This document shows positions 26,440-35,714 of a stretch of 64,000 nt of DNA, one piece after another. Made by a program: the position numbers and the translations under genes. Origin of the DNA: Bradyrhizobium sp. KBS0727 (GTDB lineage: Bacteria > Pseudomonadota > Alphaproteobacteria > Rhizobiales > Xanthobacteraceae). Within the stretch, counting starts at the first letter, position 1. Each line of letters begins with the position of its first letter. The stretch is from positions 5,513,501 through 5,577,500 of the forward strand of contig NZ_CP042176.1 in assembly GCF_005937885.2 (NCBI RefSeq). Reading direction: 5' to 3'. The notes beneath the pieces were generated by a model, which did not search any database, was not told the DNA's origin, and saw only the letters and a program-made list of their open reading frames with translations.

Positions 26440-28227
26440 TCAGTTGGCCTGCCGGCGCAGGAAGGCGGGGATATCAAGATGGTCGTCGCCCTGTGGCGCC
26501 GGTGCAACAGGTGCCGGGCGGCCGTGGGCGTCCAGGCCCTGCGGCGCGGGACGCCTTGCATACTCCGATACCGGCTCGTTACCCGCCATTTGCTGCGCGA
26601 CGGTGCGCTGCGGCTTGCGCTCGGGGAGCGGCGACATCGACGGTCCCGAGGCGCGGGCCGCGATCGGCGGCTCGGTCTCTTCGTCGCGGCGGCCGAGGCC
26701 GACATTGGCCAGCCGCTGCAGCAGCGACAGCCGGGTCTTCTGCGGGTGCTCTTCCTCCGCGTCGCCGCGGGCCTGCCGGATTTCGGCCTGCGCCGGCATC
26801 GGAAGGTCCTCGAACTTCGGCATCCGCGGGGTGCGGACCGGCGGACGTTCGGCCGCCTGCGGAATGAAGGTTTCAGGCATCACCGGCACCTCGGCCTCGA
26901 GGCGGGGGGCGTCGTGATGATCCGGGAACAAAGTCGGCTTCTGTGCGATCGGGCGAACCGTGACGTCGCCATAGGACGCGGACTGCAGCGGCGCCTGCTG
27001 TTGCGCTTCCGGAGTGGCGACGGCGGCGGCAATGGCGGCAAGTGCTGCGCGCTCGACGTTGCTGGACTGGCGCTGCTGCGCCGGCGCGGGAGCCTGCACC
27101 GGCGCTGACGCCTGAGTCGCCGGCTCGAGCTTCTGGGCGCGCTCGGCCATCCGCGCATTGTCGGCGCGCAGCCGCGCGGTCAGTTCGGCCAGACGGCTAT
27201 CGGGGGCCGAGGTCGCAGCAGGGGCTGCAGCCGCGGCCGGCGCCGCGTTGCGGGCGATCAACGCCTGCTCGATGCCGGTGGCGACGACCGAGACCCGGAT
27301 GATGCCGTCGAGCGTTTCGTCGAAGGTGGCGCCGACGATGATGTTGGCGTCCTGGTCGACTTCCTCGCGAATCCGGGTGGCGGCTTCGTCGACTTCGAAC
27401 AGGGTCAGGTCCTTGCCACCGGTGATCGAGATCAACAGGCCGCGCGCACCCTTCATCGACGAATCGTCGATCAGCGGGTTGGCGATCGCAGCTTCAGCCG
27501 CGGTCAGCGCGCGCTTCTCGCCGGTGGCTTCGCCGGTGCCCATCATCGCCTTGCCCATCTCCTTCATCACCGCCCTCACGTCGGCGAAGTCGAGGTTGAT
27601 CAGGCCCTCCTTGACCATCAGGTCGGTGATGCAGGCGACGCCCGAATAGAGCACCTGGTCGGCCATCGCGAAGGCGTCGGCGAAGGTGGTCTTTTCGTTG
27701 GCGACCCGGAACAGGTTCTGGTTCGGGATGATCAAGAGCGTGTCGACCACCTTGTGCAGTTCGGCAATGCCGGACTCGGCGGTGCGCATGCGGCGCTGGC
27801 CTTCGAAGTGGAACGGCTTGGTCACCACGCCGACGGTGAGGATGCCCATGTCGCGCGCGGTCTTGGCGATGACGGGGGCGGCTCCGGTGCCGGTGCCGCC
27901 GCCCATGCCGGCGGTGACGAACACCATGTTGGCGCCGGTGAGATGGTCGCGGAGCTCATCGATGACCTCCTGGGCTGCGGCCGCGCCGACATCGGGCTGC
28001 GATCCTGCGCCGAGGCCCTGGGTGACCTGCGTGCCCATCTGCACGATGCGCTGGGCCTTCGACATGGTCAGCGCCTGCGCGTCGGTATTGGCGACGACGA
28101 AATCGACGCCCTGCAACCCGGCAGTGATCATGTTGTTGACGGCATTGCCGCCTGCGCCACCGACGCCGAAGACGGTGATCCGCGGTTTCAGCTCGCTGAT
28201 GTCAGGGGGGGTCAGATTGAGTGCCAT
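26440..28227 (-). CDS. ftsZ: Cell division protein FtsZ
   Basis: A 595-residue tubulin-like GTPase with the GTP-binding loop GGGTGTGAAP (109-118), FGVGGAGGNAV near the N terminus and the catalytic loop around LINLDFADVRAVM. The polymerising core ends near residue 320. A long disordered Ala/Pro/Gln-rich linker of about 250 residues leads to a conserved C-terminal peptide (DDHLDIPAFLRRQ) that binds FtsA. The long linker is typical of Rhizobiales. It forms the Z ring and is the last gene of the ftsQ-ftsA-ftsZ run, 90 bp after ftsA. Confidence 0.97.
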   Translation of the reverse strand: MALNLTPPDISELKPRITVFGVGGAGGNAVNNMITAGLQGVDFVVANTDAQALTMSKAQRIVQMGTQVTQGLGAGSQPDVGAAAAQEVIDELRDHLTGANMVFVTAGMGGGTGTGAAPVIAKTARDMGILTVGVVTKPFHFEGQRRMRTAESGIAELHKVVDTLLIIPNQNLFRVANEKTTFADAFAMADQVLYSGVACITDLMVKEGLINLDFADVRAVMKEMGKAMMGTGEATGEKRALTAAEAAIANPLIDDSSMKGARGLLISITGGKDLTLFEVDEAATRIREEVDQDANIIVGATFDETLDGIIRVSVVATGIEQALIARNAAPAAAAAPAATSAPDSRLAELTARLRADNARMAERAQKLEPATQASAPVQAPAPAQQRQSSNVERAALAAIAAAVATPEAQQQAPLQSASYGDVTVRPIAQKPTLFPDHHDAPRLEAEVPVMPETFIPQAAERPPVRTPRMPKFEDLPMPAQAEIRQARGDAEEEHPQKTRLSLLQRLANVGLGRRDEETEPPIAARASGPSMSPLPERKPQRTVAQQMAGNEPVSEYARRPAPQGLDAHGRPAPVAPAPQGDDHLDIPAFLRRQAN

Positions 28228-28317
28228 GGTTGCCTCTCGATTACGACGCGCGCGTTGGTTCGCCCCGGCCGGCGGCCGCGGGAGTTGGTGAAAGTCGTTT
28301 GGTCACAGGATCGATCA

Positions 28318-29637
28318 TCAGAAGCCCTCGCGAAGCCATCGTCCGACCTTTCCGAAATAGCCGTCAGTCCCTGTCCTGACCTGCCGCGTATGCCGCGGTT
28401 CGACATGTTCAAGATGAGCGTATTGCGGATAGACCAGGAGGCCCGCGGGCACCGCGAACGAGGCGCTCTTGGCCTCGTTGGGCAGCCGGCCGAAACCGAG
28501 CGGACGGCCGATGCGGACCGGCCGGTTGAGGATACGGGTGGCGAGCTCGACGGTGCCGGTGAGCTGGGAAGCGCCGCCGCTCAAGACAACCCGCGCCCTC
28601 GGCTCTGCCGCAAAGGGAGAATCCGCGAGCCGGTCCCGGACCATTTCAAATATCTCCTCGGCGCGATGCCGGACGATGTTTGCGATCGTGGCGCGCGATA
28701 CGATCTGCGGCGCGTCACGTTCGTCGCCTGCCGCCGGTACCGACATCAATTCGCGCGCGTCAGACCCGCCGGTCAGCACTGTGCCGTATAACGTCTTGAT
28801 TCGCTCGGCATCCGCAATGCATGCGCCGACGCCGCGAGCAAGATCCATCGTGATGTGCTGCCCGCCGACCGCGAAACCCGAGGCGTGCACGAAGCGGCCG
28901 CCCGAAAAGGTCGCGATCGTGGTCGATCCGGCGCCCATTTCGACCACGGCGGCGCCCAAATCAGCCTCGTCGTCGGTCAGGACGGAAAGACCTGCGACAT
29001 AAGGACTCGCCGCCATGGCCTCGACGTTGAGGTGGCAGCGTTCGACCACCAGCATCAGGTTGCGGGCGACGGTGGCGTCCGCCGTCACCACCTGCATGTC
29101 GATGCCGAACTGCCGCGCCACCATGCCCCTGGGGTCGCGGATGCCCTTGACGCCGTCGAGCGCGTAGCCGACCGGCAGCGCGTGCAGCACGGTGCGGCCC
29201 TCGCCGGTGGCGTGGCGCATCCCGGTCGAGGTGACGCGGGTGACGTCGTCGGACGTGACCGAGCCGCCCTTGATGTCGGCGGCGGCCTCGACCAGTTGTC
29301 CTTGCAGCCGACCGCCGGAAACCGACAGCAGAACCGACTCGACGCGAACCTTGGCCATGCGTTCGGCCATCGAAACCGCCTGGCGCACCGCTTGCTCGCA
29401 TTCGGCGAGATCGACCACGGAGCCCGCCTTGACGCCGCGCGACTGGATCTGGCTGTAGCCGATCAGTTCGACGGCGTGGCTGCGGCCGCGCAAGGCCTCA
29501 TTGGGCGGGCACGGCTTCAGCCGCGCGATCATGCAGGCGATCTTGCTGGTGCCGATGTCGAGCGAGGCCACCAGCGCGGTGCGCTTCTGTGCCATCGGCC
29601 GCGTCTTCGGGGTCTGGTTGCGATCGAGACCGGTCAT
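28318..29637 (-). CDS. ftsA: Cell division protein FtsA
   Basis: A 439-residue actin-like ATPase with phosphate-binding motif SLDIGTSKIACM, the 1C-domain region, the adenosine motif VVLSGGASQLTG and a C-terminal amphipathic helix (GKVGRWLREGF) that anchors it to the membrane. It tethers FtsZ filaments to the inner membrane. Its ATG overlaps the ftsQ stop by four bases (29634-29637), which fixes the start; a second ATG at 29595 is less likely. Confidence 0.96.
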   Translation of the reverse strand: MTGLDRNQTPKTRPMAQKRTALVASLDIGTSKIACMIARLKPCPPNEALRGRSHAVELIGYSQIQSRGVKAGSVVDLAECEQAVRQAVSMAERMAKVRVESVLLSVSGGRLQGQLVEAAADIKGGSVTSDDVTRVTSTGMRHATGEGRTVLHALPVGYALDGVKGIRDPRGMVARQFGIDMQVVTADATVARNLMLVVERCHLNVEAMAASPYVAGLSVLTDDEADLGAAVVEMGAGSTTIATFSGGRFVHASGFAVGGQHITMDLARGVGACIADAERIKTLYGTVLTGGSDARELMSVPAAGDERDAPQIVSRATIANIVRHRAEEIFEMVRDRLADSPFAAEPRARVVLSGGASQLTGTVELATRILNRPVRIGRPLGFGRLPNEAKSASFAVPAGLLVYPQYAHLEHVEPRHTRQVRTGTDGYFGKVGRWLREGF

Positions 29638-30614
29638 GCGTCACCGGCCTTTTTCTTGGTCTTCTTGTCCTTGAACAGTTCGTCGCGGGCCTTGGCCGCG
29701 TCATCGGACAATTGCACCGTCAAGCGGTCCGGCAGGCGCATGTCGACGGCTGTGATGTCGCGCGAGAACAGCTTGTCGTCCTTGTCGAGCTTGCTCAGCA
29801 GAGCCAGTGCATTGCCGACGTCGTTTTCCGGCAGGCGAATATCGAGGCCATCCTTGAGCCGCAGATTCCAGCGCCGTTCGCCGACCAAGATCGCCGCCTT
29901 GGTCACGGAACGGACTTGCGGGTAACGATCCAGCAGCGCGAGGAAATCACGCGCCTTGCCGTCGGCGCCCTTGCCCACCACCAGCGGCAGCGTGACGAAG
30001 CGGCGCGCCACGAACGGTTCCAGCACCGCGCCGTCCTCGGAGATCACGGACAGGCGGCCGTCCTGCTGCCACAGCGCGAACGCCGACCGCTCGACGATGT
30101 CGATCTGGAGCTGGCCGGGATAGAACTTCAGGATGGTGGCGTCGGCGATCCACGGATTGGCCTTGAGCTTGTCGCGCACGGTGGTGGCGTCGAGGAACAG
30201 CAGCGAGGAACGGCCATTGACGCCGCCGATCGCGAGCACCTCATCCTGGCTCAATTGCTTGCGGCCGTTGATGGCGACGGTGGTGATGCGGAACCCGGCC
30301 GAATTGGCCAGCGCATTGCGGGTATCGCTGAGGGCTGCCGTCAAATCGTCGAGATGGCCACCCTTGACGATCCCGAGGCCGGCGCTGCCGAGCAGCATCA
30401 GCACGGTCAACGCAACGCCGGTGCGGTTTGGAAGGTAACGCTCCAGCCAAAGGATGATTCGGTTTGGCGGCGCGCGATCGACCGGAGCCCTGGTGCGGGC
30501 AGGAAGGCCCAGCCGCTCGCGCAGCAGCACCACCGCTCCGATGGCGGCGGCTTTCAGGTCAGCTTGGGGCCCCAGCGATCTCAGCGACCGAGCGAGGCGT
30601 CCTGCACCATCCAT
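29634..30614 (-). CDS. ftsQ: Cell division protein FtsQ
   Basis: A 326-residue bitopic protein: a cytoplasmic N-terminal tail of about 65 residues, one membrane segment (about 68-86), a POTRA domain (ITTVAINGRKQLSQDEVLAIGG) and the FtsQ beta domain (NPWIADATILKFYPGQLQIDIVER). It bridges the Z ring and the peptidoglycan synthases in the periplasm. It is coupled to ftsA by an ATGA overlap. The 323 bp before it probably carries a promoter for ftsQAZ. Confidence 0.95.
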   Translation of the reverse strand: MDGAGRLARSLRSLGPQADLKAAAIGAVVLLRERLGLPARTRAPVDRAPPNRIILWLERYLPNRTGVALTVLMLLGSAGLGIVKGGHLDDLTAALSDTRNALANSAGFRITTVAINGRKQLSQDEVLAIGGVNGRSSLLFLDATTVRDKLKANPWIADATILKFYPGQLQIDIVERSAFALWQQDGRLSVISEDGAVLEPFVARRFVTLPLVVGKGADGKARDFLALLDRYPQVRSVTKAAILVGERRWNLRLKDGLDIRLPENDVGNALALLSKLDKDDKLFSRDITAVDMRLPDRLTVQLSDDAAKARDELFKDKKTKKKAGDA

Positions 30615-30937
30615 TGCACGAGCTCGTCAAGTGTTGTTCCCGCAAGCATTTTTGCGAGTTCTGGCGCAGATGGCTCTCGGTGATGCCGGGCTTGATTGCT
30701 GACCTCAAAGTCGGAACAGCGAACGCCCCGGCAGCCAAGCGCCACATGCGCCGCCAGCGTTAACCTTCGGACTTCCTGGTAAACAAAGGGTAAATTGGGG
30801 GCGCGTTACGCGCGTTTTGGTCCGTATTCTGAGTAGTTTGCCGGACATTGGTTAGGATTTTAGTAATAATTCTCATGACCGGGCCGGTTCCCCGCCCAAG
30901 GCCGCAACGAGACCCCGGCAAGGCCTTGGCGGCGCGT
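30615..30937. other. 323-bp spacer between ddl and ftsQ
   Basis: No coding frame is convincing. The part nearest ftsQ is G+C-rich, while 30755-30860 is AT-richer and includes GTTAACC (30759-30765), a CtrA-like half-site pair (30778-30794) and the palindrome GCGCGTTACGCGCG. I read it as a promoter region for ftsQ-ftsA-ftsZ. Confidence 0.45.
30778..30794 (-). promoter_or_regulatory. Possible degenerate CtrA box upstream of ftsQ
   Basis: On the minus strand the site reads TTTA, seven bases, TTTAC. The CtrA consensus is TTAA-N7-TTAAC, so each half has one mismatch. A perfect TTAAC stands 13 bases further upstream. It lies about 165 bases before ftsQ; CtrA control of ftsQA is known in Caulobacter, but this site is weak. 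Confidence 0.25.
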
Positions 30938-31930
30938 TCAAATCCGCTCGCGGCTGCGCTTGTCGGCCAAAACGATCTGGTCGCGCAGAAAATCCGCGAA
31001 TTCGATCCCCTGCGCCTTCAGCGCCTTGGGATAGAGCGACGCCGCCGTCAGGCCCGGCAGGGTATTGGTTTCCAGATAGACCGGCCCCTTGGCCGAAACG
31101 ATGAAATCGGTGCGGGAATAGCCGCTGCAGGACAGCGCCCGGTGCGCCCGCAGCGCCTGCTCCATGATGTCAGCGCTGACGTCGGGGGGAAATCGTCCCG
31201 GGCAGATCTCCTGGGTCGACTTCAGCAGGTATTTGGCGGTGTAGTCGAACGCGCCCTCCCCCGGGATGATCTCGACCGGCGGCAGCGACAGGATGCTGCC
31301 GTCGGATCGCTCCAGCACGCCGCAGGTCGCCTCGACACCGGAGACAAACGGCTCGATCAGATACTCTTCGGTCTTCGCCGCATTGCGGACAGCAATAAGG
31401 TCCTGCTTCGCGTTGACGAAAATCAGGCCATAGCTCGATCCATCCCGCGCCGGTTTCGCGATCAGCTTGCCGTATTCGGCGAAGGCCGCGTCGATATCTT
31501 CCAGCGCGATGCCCTCCGGCGCCATGACGCCGGCAATCGCCGCGAACCGCTTGGCCGCGGTCTTGTCGAAAGCGAGATTCGAGGACGCCGAACCGGACCC
31601 GGTGAACGGAATGCCGCGCATTTCGCACGCCGCCTGCAGTTCGCCATTCTCCGCCCTGCCGCCGTGGAGGCCGAGCACCAGCACGCGGTCTTCTGCTTTC
31701 GCCTTGTCGAGCGCCGCCTCGAAGCCGAGGCCGCGATTGCCGGGCTCGAAGGCGTCCTCGAACGGACGCTGGTGATTGAGCAGGGTCTCGGATTTCACTT
31801 CATGCACGGTGTCGGCCGCGTGCCAGAACCAGAGGTCCGCCTCCGGCAAAGCCCGGTGCAGCGCCTGCGCGCTCGCCACCGAGACCAGACGCTCCTTGTT
31901 GGTGCCGCCGAACAGAATGGTCGTCCGCAT
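30938..31930 (-). CDS. ddl: D-alanine--D-alanine ligase family protein
   Basis: A 330-residue ATP-grasp enzyme. The N-terminal ILFGGTNKERLVSVASAQ keeps the catalytic Glu and Ser of the Ddl GGxSxExxVSLxS motif in altered form. ATP-grasp elements include AKPARDGSSYG, EEYLIEPFVSGVEAT and the metal-binding end VYLETNTLPGL. It would make the D-Ala-D-Ala dipeptide for the peptidoglycan stem. The position between murB and ftsQ supports this. The ATG at 31930 is chosen because upstream codons run into a dispersed repeat. The altered N-terminal motif leaves open a divergent ligase, with a second Ddl elsewhere. Confidence 0.82.
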   Translation of the reverse strand: MRTTILFGGTNKERLVSVASAQALHRALPEADLWFWHAADTVHEVKSETLLNHQRPFEDAFEPGNRGLGFEAALDKAKAEDRVLVLGLHGGRAENGELQAACEMRGIPFTGSGSASSNLAFDKTAAKRFAAIAGVMAPEGIALEDIDAAFAEYGKLIAKPARDGSSYGLIFVNAKQDLIAVRNAAKTEEYLIEPFVSGVEATCGVLERSDGSILSLPPVEIIPGEGAFDYTAKYLLKSTQEICPGRFPPDVSADIMEQALRAHRALSCSGYSRTDFIVSAKGPVYLETNTLPGLTAASLYPKALKAQGIEFADFLRDQIVLADKRSRERI

Positions 31931-31958
31931 TTCGTCTTTCCGCTGATTAAGTTCTGTC

Positions 31959-32060
31959 GTCATTCCGGGATGGTGCGCCAGCACCAGACCCGGAATCTCG
32001 AGATTCTCCAATGTGCACTTGCACATCGTAGTTCGATGCTCCGCATCGCCCCGGAATGAC
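31959..32060. repeat. Dispersed palindromic repeat, family A, copy 3 (long form)
   Basis: The element runs from GTCATTCCGGGATGG to GCCCCGGAATGAC with the CTCGAGATTC core and an extra internal hairpin (ATGTGCACTTGCACAT). It occupies nearly the whole gap between ddl and murB inside the division cluster. Confidence 0.88.
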
Positions 32061-32062
32061 AG

Positions 32063-32983
32063 TTATTCAAAATTCCCGATCCGCTTGATTTCCCAGTGTA
32101 GCTCAATTCCGGAATTCGCTTTAACCCGTTCACGTACGGTTTCGCCCAGTGTTTCAATATCATGCCCGGTGGCGTTGCCGGTGTTGATGAGGAAATTGCA
32201 GTGCATTTCCGAAACCTGCGCGCCGCCGACGCGCAGGCCGCGGCAGCCGGCAGCATCGACCAGTTTCCACGCGCTGTGGCCGGGCGGGTTCTTGAAGGTC
32301 GAACCGCCGGTCTTTTCGCGGATCGGTTGCGCGGTCTCGCGATGGGTCTGCACCTCGTTCATCCGCGCGCGAATGATGTCGGGATCGGTGATGGCCCCGC
32401 GAAAACGCGCCGTGGTAAAAATGATCGAGGGATCGACGCCGCTGCTGCGATAGACGAATTTCATGTCGGCATTGGTGAAGACCTGTCTGGCGCCGTCGCG
32501 ACCAATGCCGACCGCCTCGATCAGGACGTCCTTGGTCTCGCTTCCGTTGGCGCCGGCGTTCATGCGTAGCGCGCCGCCGATGGTGCCGGGAATGCCGAAG
32601 AAGAATTCCATGCCGCCGATCCCGGCCGCCGCCGCGGTTTCCGCCACACGCTTGTCGAGCGCGGCGGTGCCGGCGCTGACGATATCATCGTCCGCTTTGG
32701 TCTCGCCGAACGCGCGCGGCGACAGCCGGATCACGACGCCTTCGATGCCGCCGTCGCGCACGATCAGGTTGGAGCCGACGCCGACGACATAGACCGGCAA
32801 CGCCTTCGGCAGATGCTTCAGGAAGTAAGCAAGGTCGTCCTCATCCGCCGGCGTGAACAGCACCTGCGCCGGACCGCCGACGCGAAACCACGTCAGCTCC
32901 GCCAGCGACTGGTTCGCCAGCAACCGCCCGCGCAGATCAGGCATCGCGGCTTTGAGATCGGCGGTGATGTCGGGGAAAGCCAC
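32063..32983 (-). CDS. murB: UDP-N-acetylenolpyruvoylglucosamine reductase
   Basis: A 306-residue FAD enzyme that completes UDP-MurNAc. FAD-binding motif VVGVGSNLIVRDGG, the GIPGTIGGALRMNAGANG loop, catalytic Ser in GGSTFKNP and Glu near the end (ELHWEIKRIG) are seen. I chose a GTG start at 32983, two bases after the murC stop, because an ATG start would need a 24-residue extension inside murC. It belongs to the murG-murC-murB-ddl run. Confidence 0.94.
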   Translation of the reverse strand: MAFPDITADLKAAMPDLRGRLLANQSLAELTWFRVGGPAQVLFTPADEDDLAYFLKHLPKALPVYVVGVGSNLIVRDGGIEGVVIRLSPRAFGETKADDDIVSAGTAALDKRVAETAAAAGIGGMEFFFGIPGTIGGALRMNAGANGSETKDVLIEAVGIGRDGARQVFTNADMKFVYRSSGVDPSIIFTTARFRGAITDPDIIRARMNEVQTHRETAQPIREKTGGSTFKNPPGHSAWKLVDAAGCRGLRVGGAQVSEMHCNFLINTGNATGHDIETLGETVRERVKANSGIELHWEIKRIGNFE

Positions 32984-32985
32984 GG

Positions 32986-34383
32986 CTAGCCCAGCGCCTT
33001 CAATTCGCCCGGCAGCGCGTAGGCCCATTGCGTGATGTTGCCGGCGCCGAGGCAAACCACGAGATCGCCGCGACCGGCCAGGCCGTGAACCACCTTGGCG
33101 AGTTCGCCCGCGTTCGGCAGCGGAATCACTTCCCGATGGCCGTGCGCACGCAAGCCCAGCACGAAATGGTCGCGGTCGATGCCGGGAATCGGCGCTTCGC
33201 CGGCCGGATAGACGTCCGCGACCACGACCGCGTCGGCATCGTTGAAGCAGGTGCAGAATTCCTCGAACAGCGATTGCAGGCGGGTATAGCGATGCGGCTG
33301 CACCACGGCGACGATCTTGCCGTTGGTGGATTCGCGCGCCGCCTTCAGCACGGCCGCGATCTCGACGGGGTGGTGGCCATAGTCATCGATGACCGTGACG
33401 CCGTTCCATTCGCCGGTCCTGGTGAAGCGCCGCTTGACGCCGCCGAAACCTGCGAGCGCCTTGCGAATGGCGTCGTCGGAAATGCCGAGCTCGTGGGCGA
33501 CCGCGATCGCCGCGGTCGCGTTCAACGCGTTGTGGCGTCCAGGCATCGGCAGCATGATATCGGCGATCTCATGCGTCGTGTCGGTCTTGCGGTTGCGGAA
33601 CACGACCTTGAATTTGGAGTCGCCGCCCGTCGGCGTCAGATCGACCAGCCGCGCATCGGCCTGCGGGTTCTCGCCATAGGTGATGATGCGACGGTCCTCG
33701 ATCTTGCCGACGAGATTCTGCACCACGGGATGATCGATGCACATCACCGCAAATCCGTAGAACGGCACGTTCTCGACAAAATTCCGGAACGCGTCCTGAA
33801 TCGCTTCAAACGTCTTGAAGTGGTCGAGATGCTCAGGGTCGATATTGGTGACGATGACGACGTCGGACGGCAGCTTCAGGAAGGTGCCGTCGCTTTCGTC
33901 GGCCTCCACCACCATCCAGTCGCCGGCGCCGAGGCGCGCGTTGGAGCCATAGGCATTGATGATGCCGCCGTTGATCACGGTCGGATCGAGATCGCCGAGC
34001 AGTGTTGCCACCATCGTGGTCGTCGTGGTCTTGCCATGGGTGCCGGCAATCGCCACGCAGCTTTTCAGCCGCATCAATTCGGCCAGCATTTCGGCGCGCC
34101 GCACCACCGGAATGCGCTGGGCGCGCGCCGCCATCAATTCGGGATTGTCGCGCTTGATCGCGGTCGAGACCACGACGACGTCGGCGCCGTCGACATTCTC
34201 GGCCTTGTGGCCGACCGAAACCTTGACGCCCTTCTCCCGCAGCCGCGCGACGTTGCCGCTTTCGGACGCGTCCGAGCCCTGCACGGTATAGCCGAGATTG
34301 CACAACACCTCGGCGATGCCGCTCATGCCGATGCCGCCGATCCCGACGAAGTGAATGGGTCCGATCTCGCGCGGCAATCTCAT
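32986..34383 (-). CDS. murC: UDP-N-acetylmuramate--L-alanine ligase
   Basis: A 465-residue Mur ligase: an N-terminal Rossmann domain (HFVGIGGIGMSGIAE), the central ATPase P-loop AGTHGKTTTT (113-122), the VEADESDGTF metal site and a C-terminal domain with DDYGHHPVEI. It adds L-alanine to UDP-MurNAc in the cytoplasm. It is followed almost without gap by murB. Between murG and murC lies a family A repeat. Confidence 0.97.
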   Translation of the reverse strand: MRLPREIGPIHFVGIGGIGMSGIAEVLCNLGYTVQGSDASESGNVARLREKGVKVSVGHKAENVDGADVVVVSTAIKRDNPELMAARAQRIPVVRRAEMLAELMRLKSCVAIAGTHGKTTTTTMVATLLGDLDPTVINGGIINAYGSNARLGAGDWMVVEADESDGTFLKLPSDVVIVTNIDPEHLDHFKTFEAIQDAFRNFVENVPFYGFAVMCIDHPVVQNLVGKIEDRRIITYGENPQADARLVDLTPTGGDSKFKVVFRNRKTDTTHEIADIMLPMPGRHNALNATAAIAVAHELGISDDAIRKALAGFGGVKRRFTRTGEWNGVTVIDDYGHHPVEIAAVLKAARESTNGKIVAVVQPHRYTRLQSLFEEFCTCFNDADAVVVADVYPAGEAPIPGIDRDHFVLGLRAHGHREVIPLPNAGELAKVVHGLAGRGDLVVCLGAGNITQWAYALPGELKALG

Positions 34384-34451
34384 GGTGCATTCCCTATTAT
34401 TCGCCGTCTTGGATGCCTTGCTTCGGCACGGTATGACAAGGGCTTTTTCCG

Positions 34452-34555
34452 GTCATTCCGGGGCGATGCGAAGCATCGAACCTCAGGGGTGCAATTGCAC
34501 CCCGGGGAATCTCGAGATTCCGGATCAGTCCGCTTCGCGGCCTGTCCGGAATGAC
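34452..34555. repeat. Dispersed palindromic repeat, family A, copy 4 (long form)
   Basis: The element runs from GTCATTCCGGGGCGATGC to CCTGTCCGGAATGAC with GGGGTGCAATTGCACCCC as an internal hairpin and GGAATCTCGAGATTCC at its core. It fills most of the murG-murC gap. Confidence 0.9.
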
Positions 34556-34561
34556 GAGACG

Positions 34562-35662
34562 TCAGATTCCGGCCACTTTCATCACCAGATCGGCCAGCCG
34601 CTCGGCTGCATCGAGCCGGCCCACCTTGCGGGCCGAGGCTGCCATCGCCGTCAGCCGCGCCGGCTCGGCGGCAAGCGCCGAGATTTCGGATGCGAGCCGG
34701 TCCGGGGTGAACTCGCTCTGCAGAATCCGCAATGCCGCATCCACCTGCGACAACACGCCGGCATTGGCGAACTGGTCCTGATCGATCGCGCCGGGCAGCG
34801 GCACGAGAATAGATGGCCGGCCGATCGCGGCCAGCTCGGCCACCGTGCCGGCGCCGGAGCGTGACACTACCAGATGGCTCGAGGCCAGCCGCGCCGGCAG
34901 ATCGCTGAAGAACGGCGCCAGCTCGGCATTGATCTTGAGCCGGTCGTAGACCGCGCGCACCCGCGCCATGTCTTCGTCGCGCACCTGCTGCGTCAGGACC
35001 AGGCGACTCCAAAGCGCAGGCTCCAGCCGTTCGATCGCACCGGGCACGATGTCGCTCATCACCCGCGCCCCCTGGCTGCCGCCGACGACCAGCAGGCGCA
35101 ACGGCCCGTTCGCCTCGGGCGACGCAAACGGCACCGCGGCGGCGGCAAGGACGGCGGGGCGCATCGGCGTGCCGACGGTGGTGGTCTTGCTTGCAAGCGA
35201 CGGATCGCGATCGAGCACGCCGGGCAGCGAGGTCGCGATCGCGTCGACGCGGCCCGAGAGAAAGCGGTTAGCGCGGCCGAGCACCGCGTTGGCGTCGTGA
35301 ATGATGCCGGGCACACCGAGCAGTCTTGCGGCCATCAATGGCGGCACTGTCGGATAACCGCCGAAGCCGACCACGGCGGCGGGCTTCAGCCGCCGCACCA
35401 GATTGGCCGCGACCAGCGTGCCATAGCCGAGCATGAAGGCGGTGCGCGCCAGCGACACCGGATCGCGGCCGCGCAGGGTCTCGCTCGGCACCACGTCGAT
35501 ATTTTCCGGCGTAAACAGCCCGCTGTAGCGCAGCGCGCGCGCGTCGGTCGCGAGCCGAACCCGCAGGCCGCGCCGGATCAGTTCGACGCCGAGCGCCTCG
35601 GCGGGAAACAGATGGCCGCCGGTGCCGCCCGCGGCGAGGAGGATCAGAGGGGTGTCGGTCAT
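34562..35662 (-). CDS. murG: UDP-N-acetylglucosamine--undecaprenyl-pyrophosphoryl-MurNAc-pentapeptide transferase
   Basis: A 366-residue GT28 glycosyltransferase, peripheral on the inner membrane, which converts lipid I to lipid II. It has the N-terminal AAGGTGGHLFPA glycine-rich loop (10-21), GFGGYPTVP, and the C-terminal donor-binding parts VVGGSQGARVMSD and SRSGAGTVAELAAIGRPSILVPLP. The start at 35662 is conserved. An unrelated membrane gene stands 52 bp upstream where ftsW would be expected. Confidence 0.96.
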   Translation of the reverse strand: MTDTPLILLAAGGTGGHLFPAEALGVELIRRGLRVRLATDARALRYSGLFTPENIDVVPSETLRGRDPVSLARTAFMLGYGTLVAANLVRRLKPAAVVGFGGYPTVPPLMAARLLGVPGIIHDANAVLGRANRFLSGRVDAIATSLPGVLDRDPSLASKTTTVGTPMRPAVLAAAAVPFASPEANGPLRLLVVGGSQGARVMSDIVPGAIERLEPALWSRLVLTQQVRDEDMARVRAVYDRLKINAELAPFFSDLPARLASSHLVVSRSGAGTVAELAAIGRPSILVPLPGAIDQDQFANAGVLSQVDAALRILQSEFTPDRLASEISALAAEPARLTAMAASARKVGRLDAAERLADLVMKVAGI

Positions 35663-35714
35663 GGCTTCAAATAGCCGATGACGCGACGTTAGTCATTAGG
35701 GGCTTTCAAGAACG

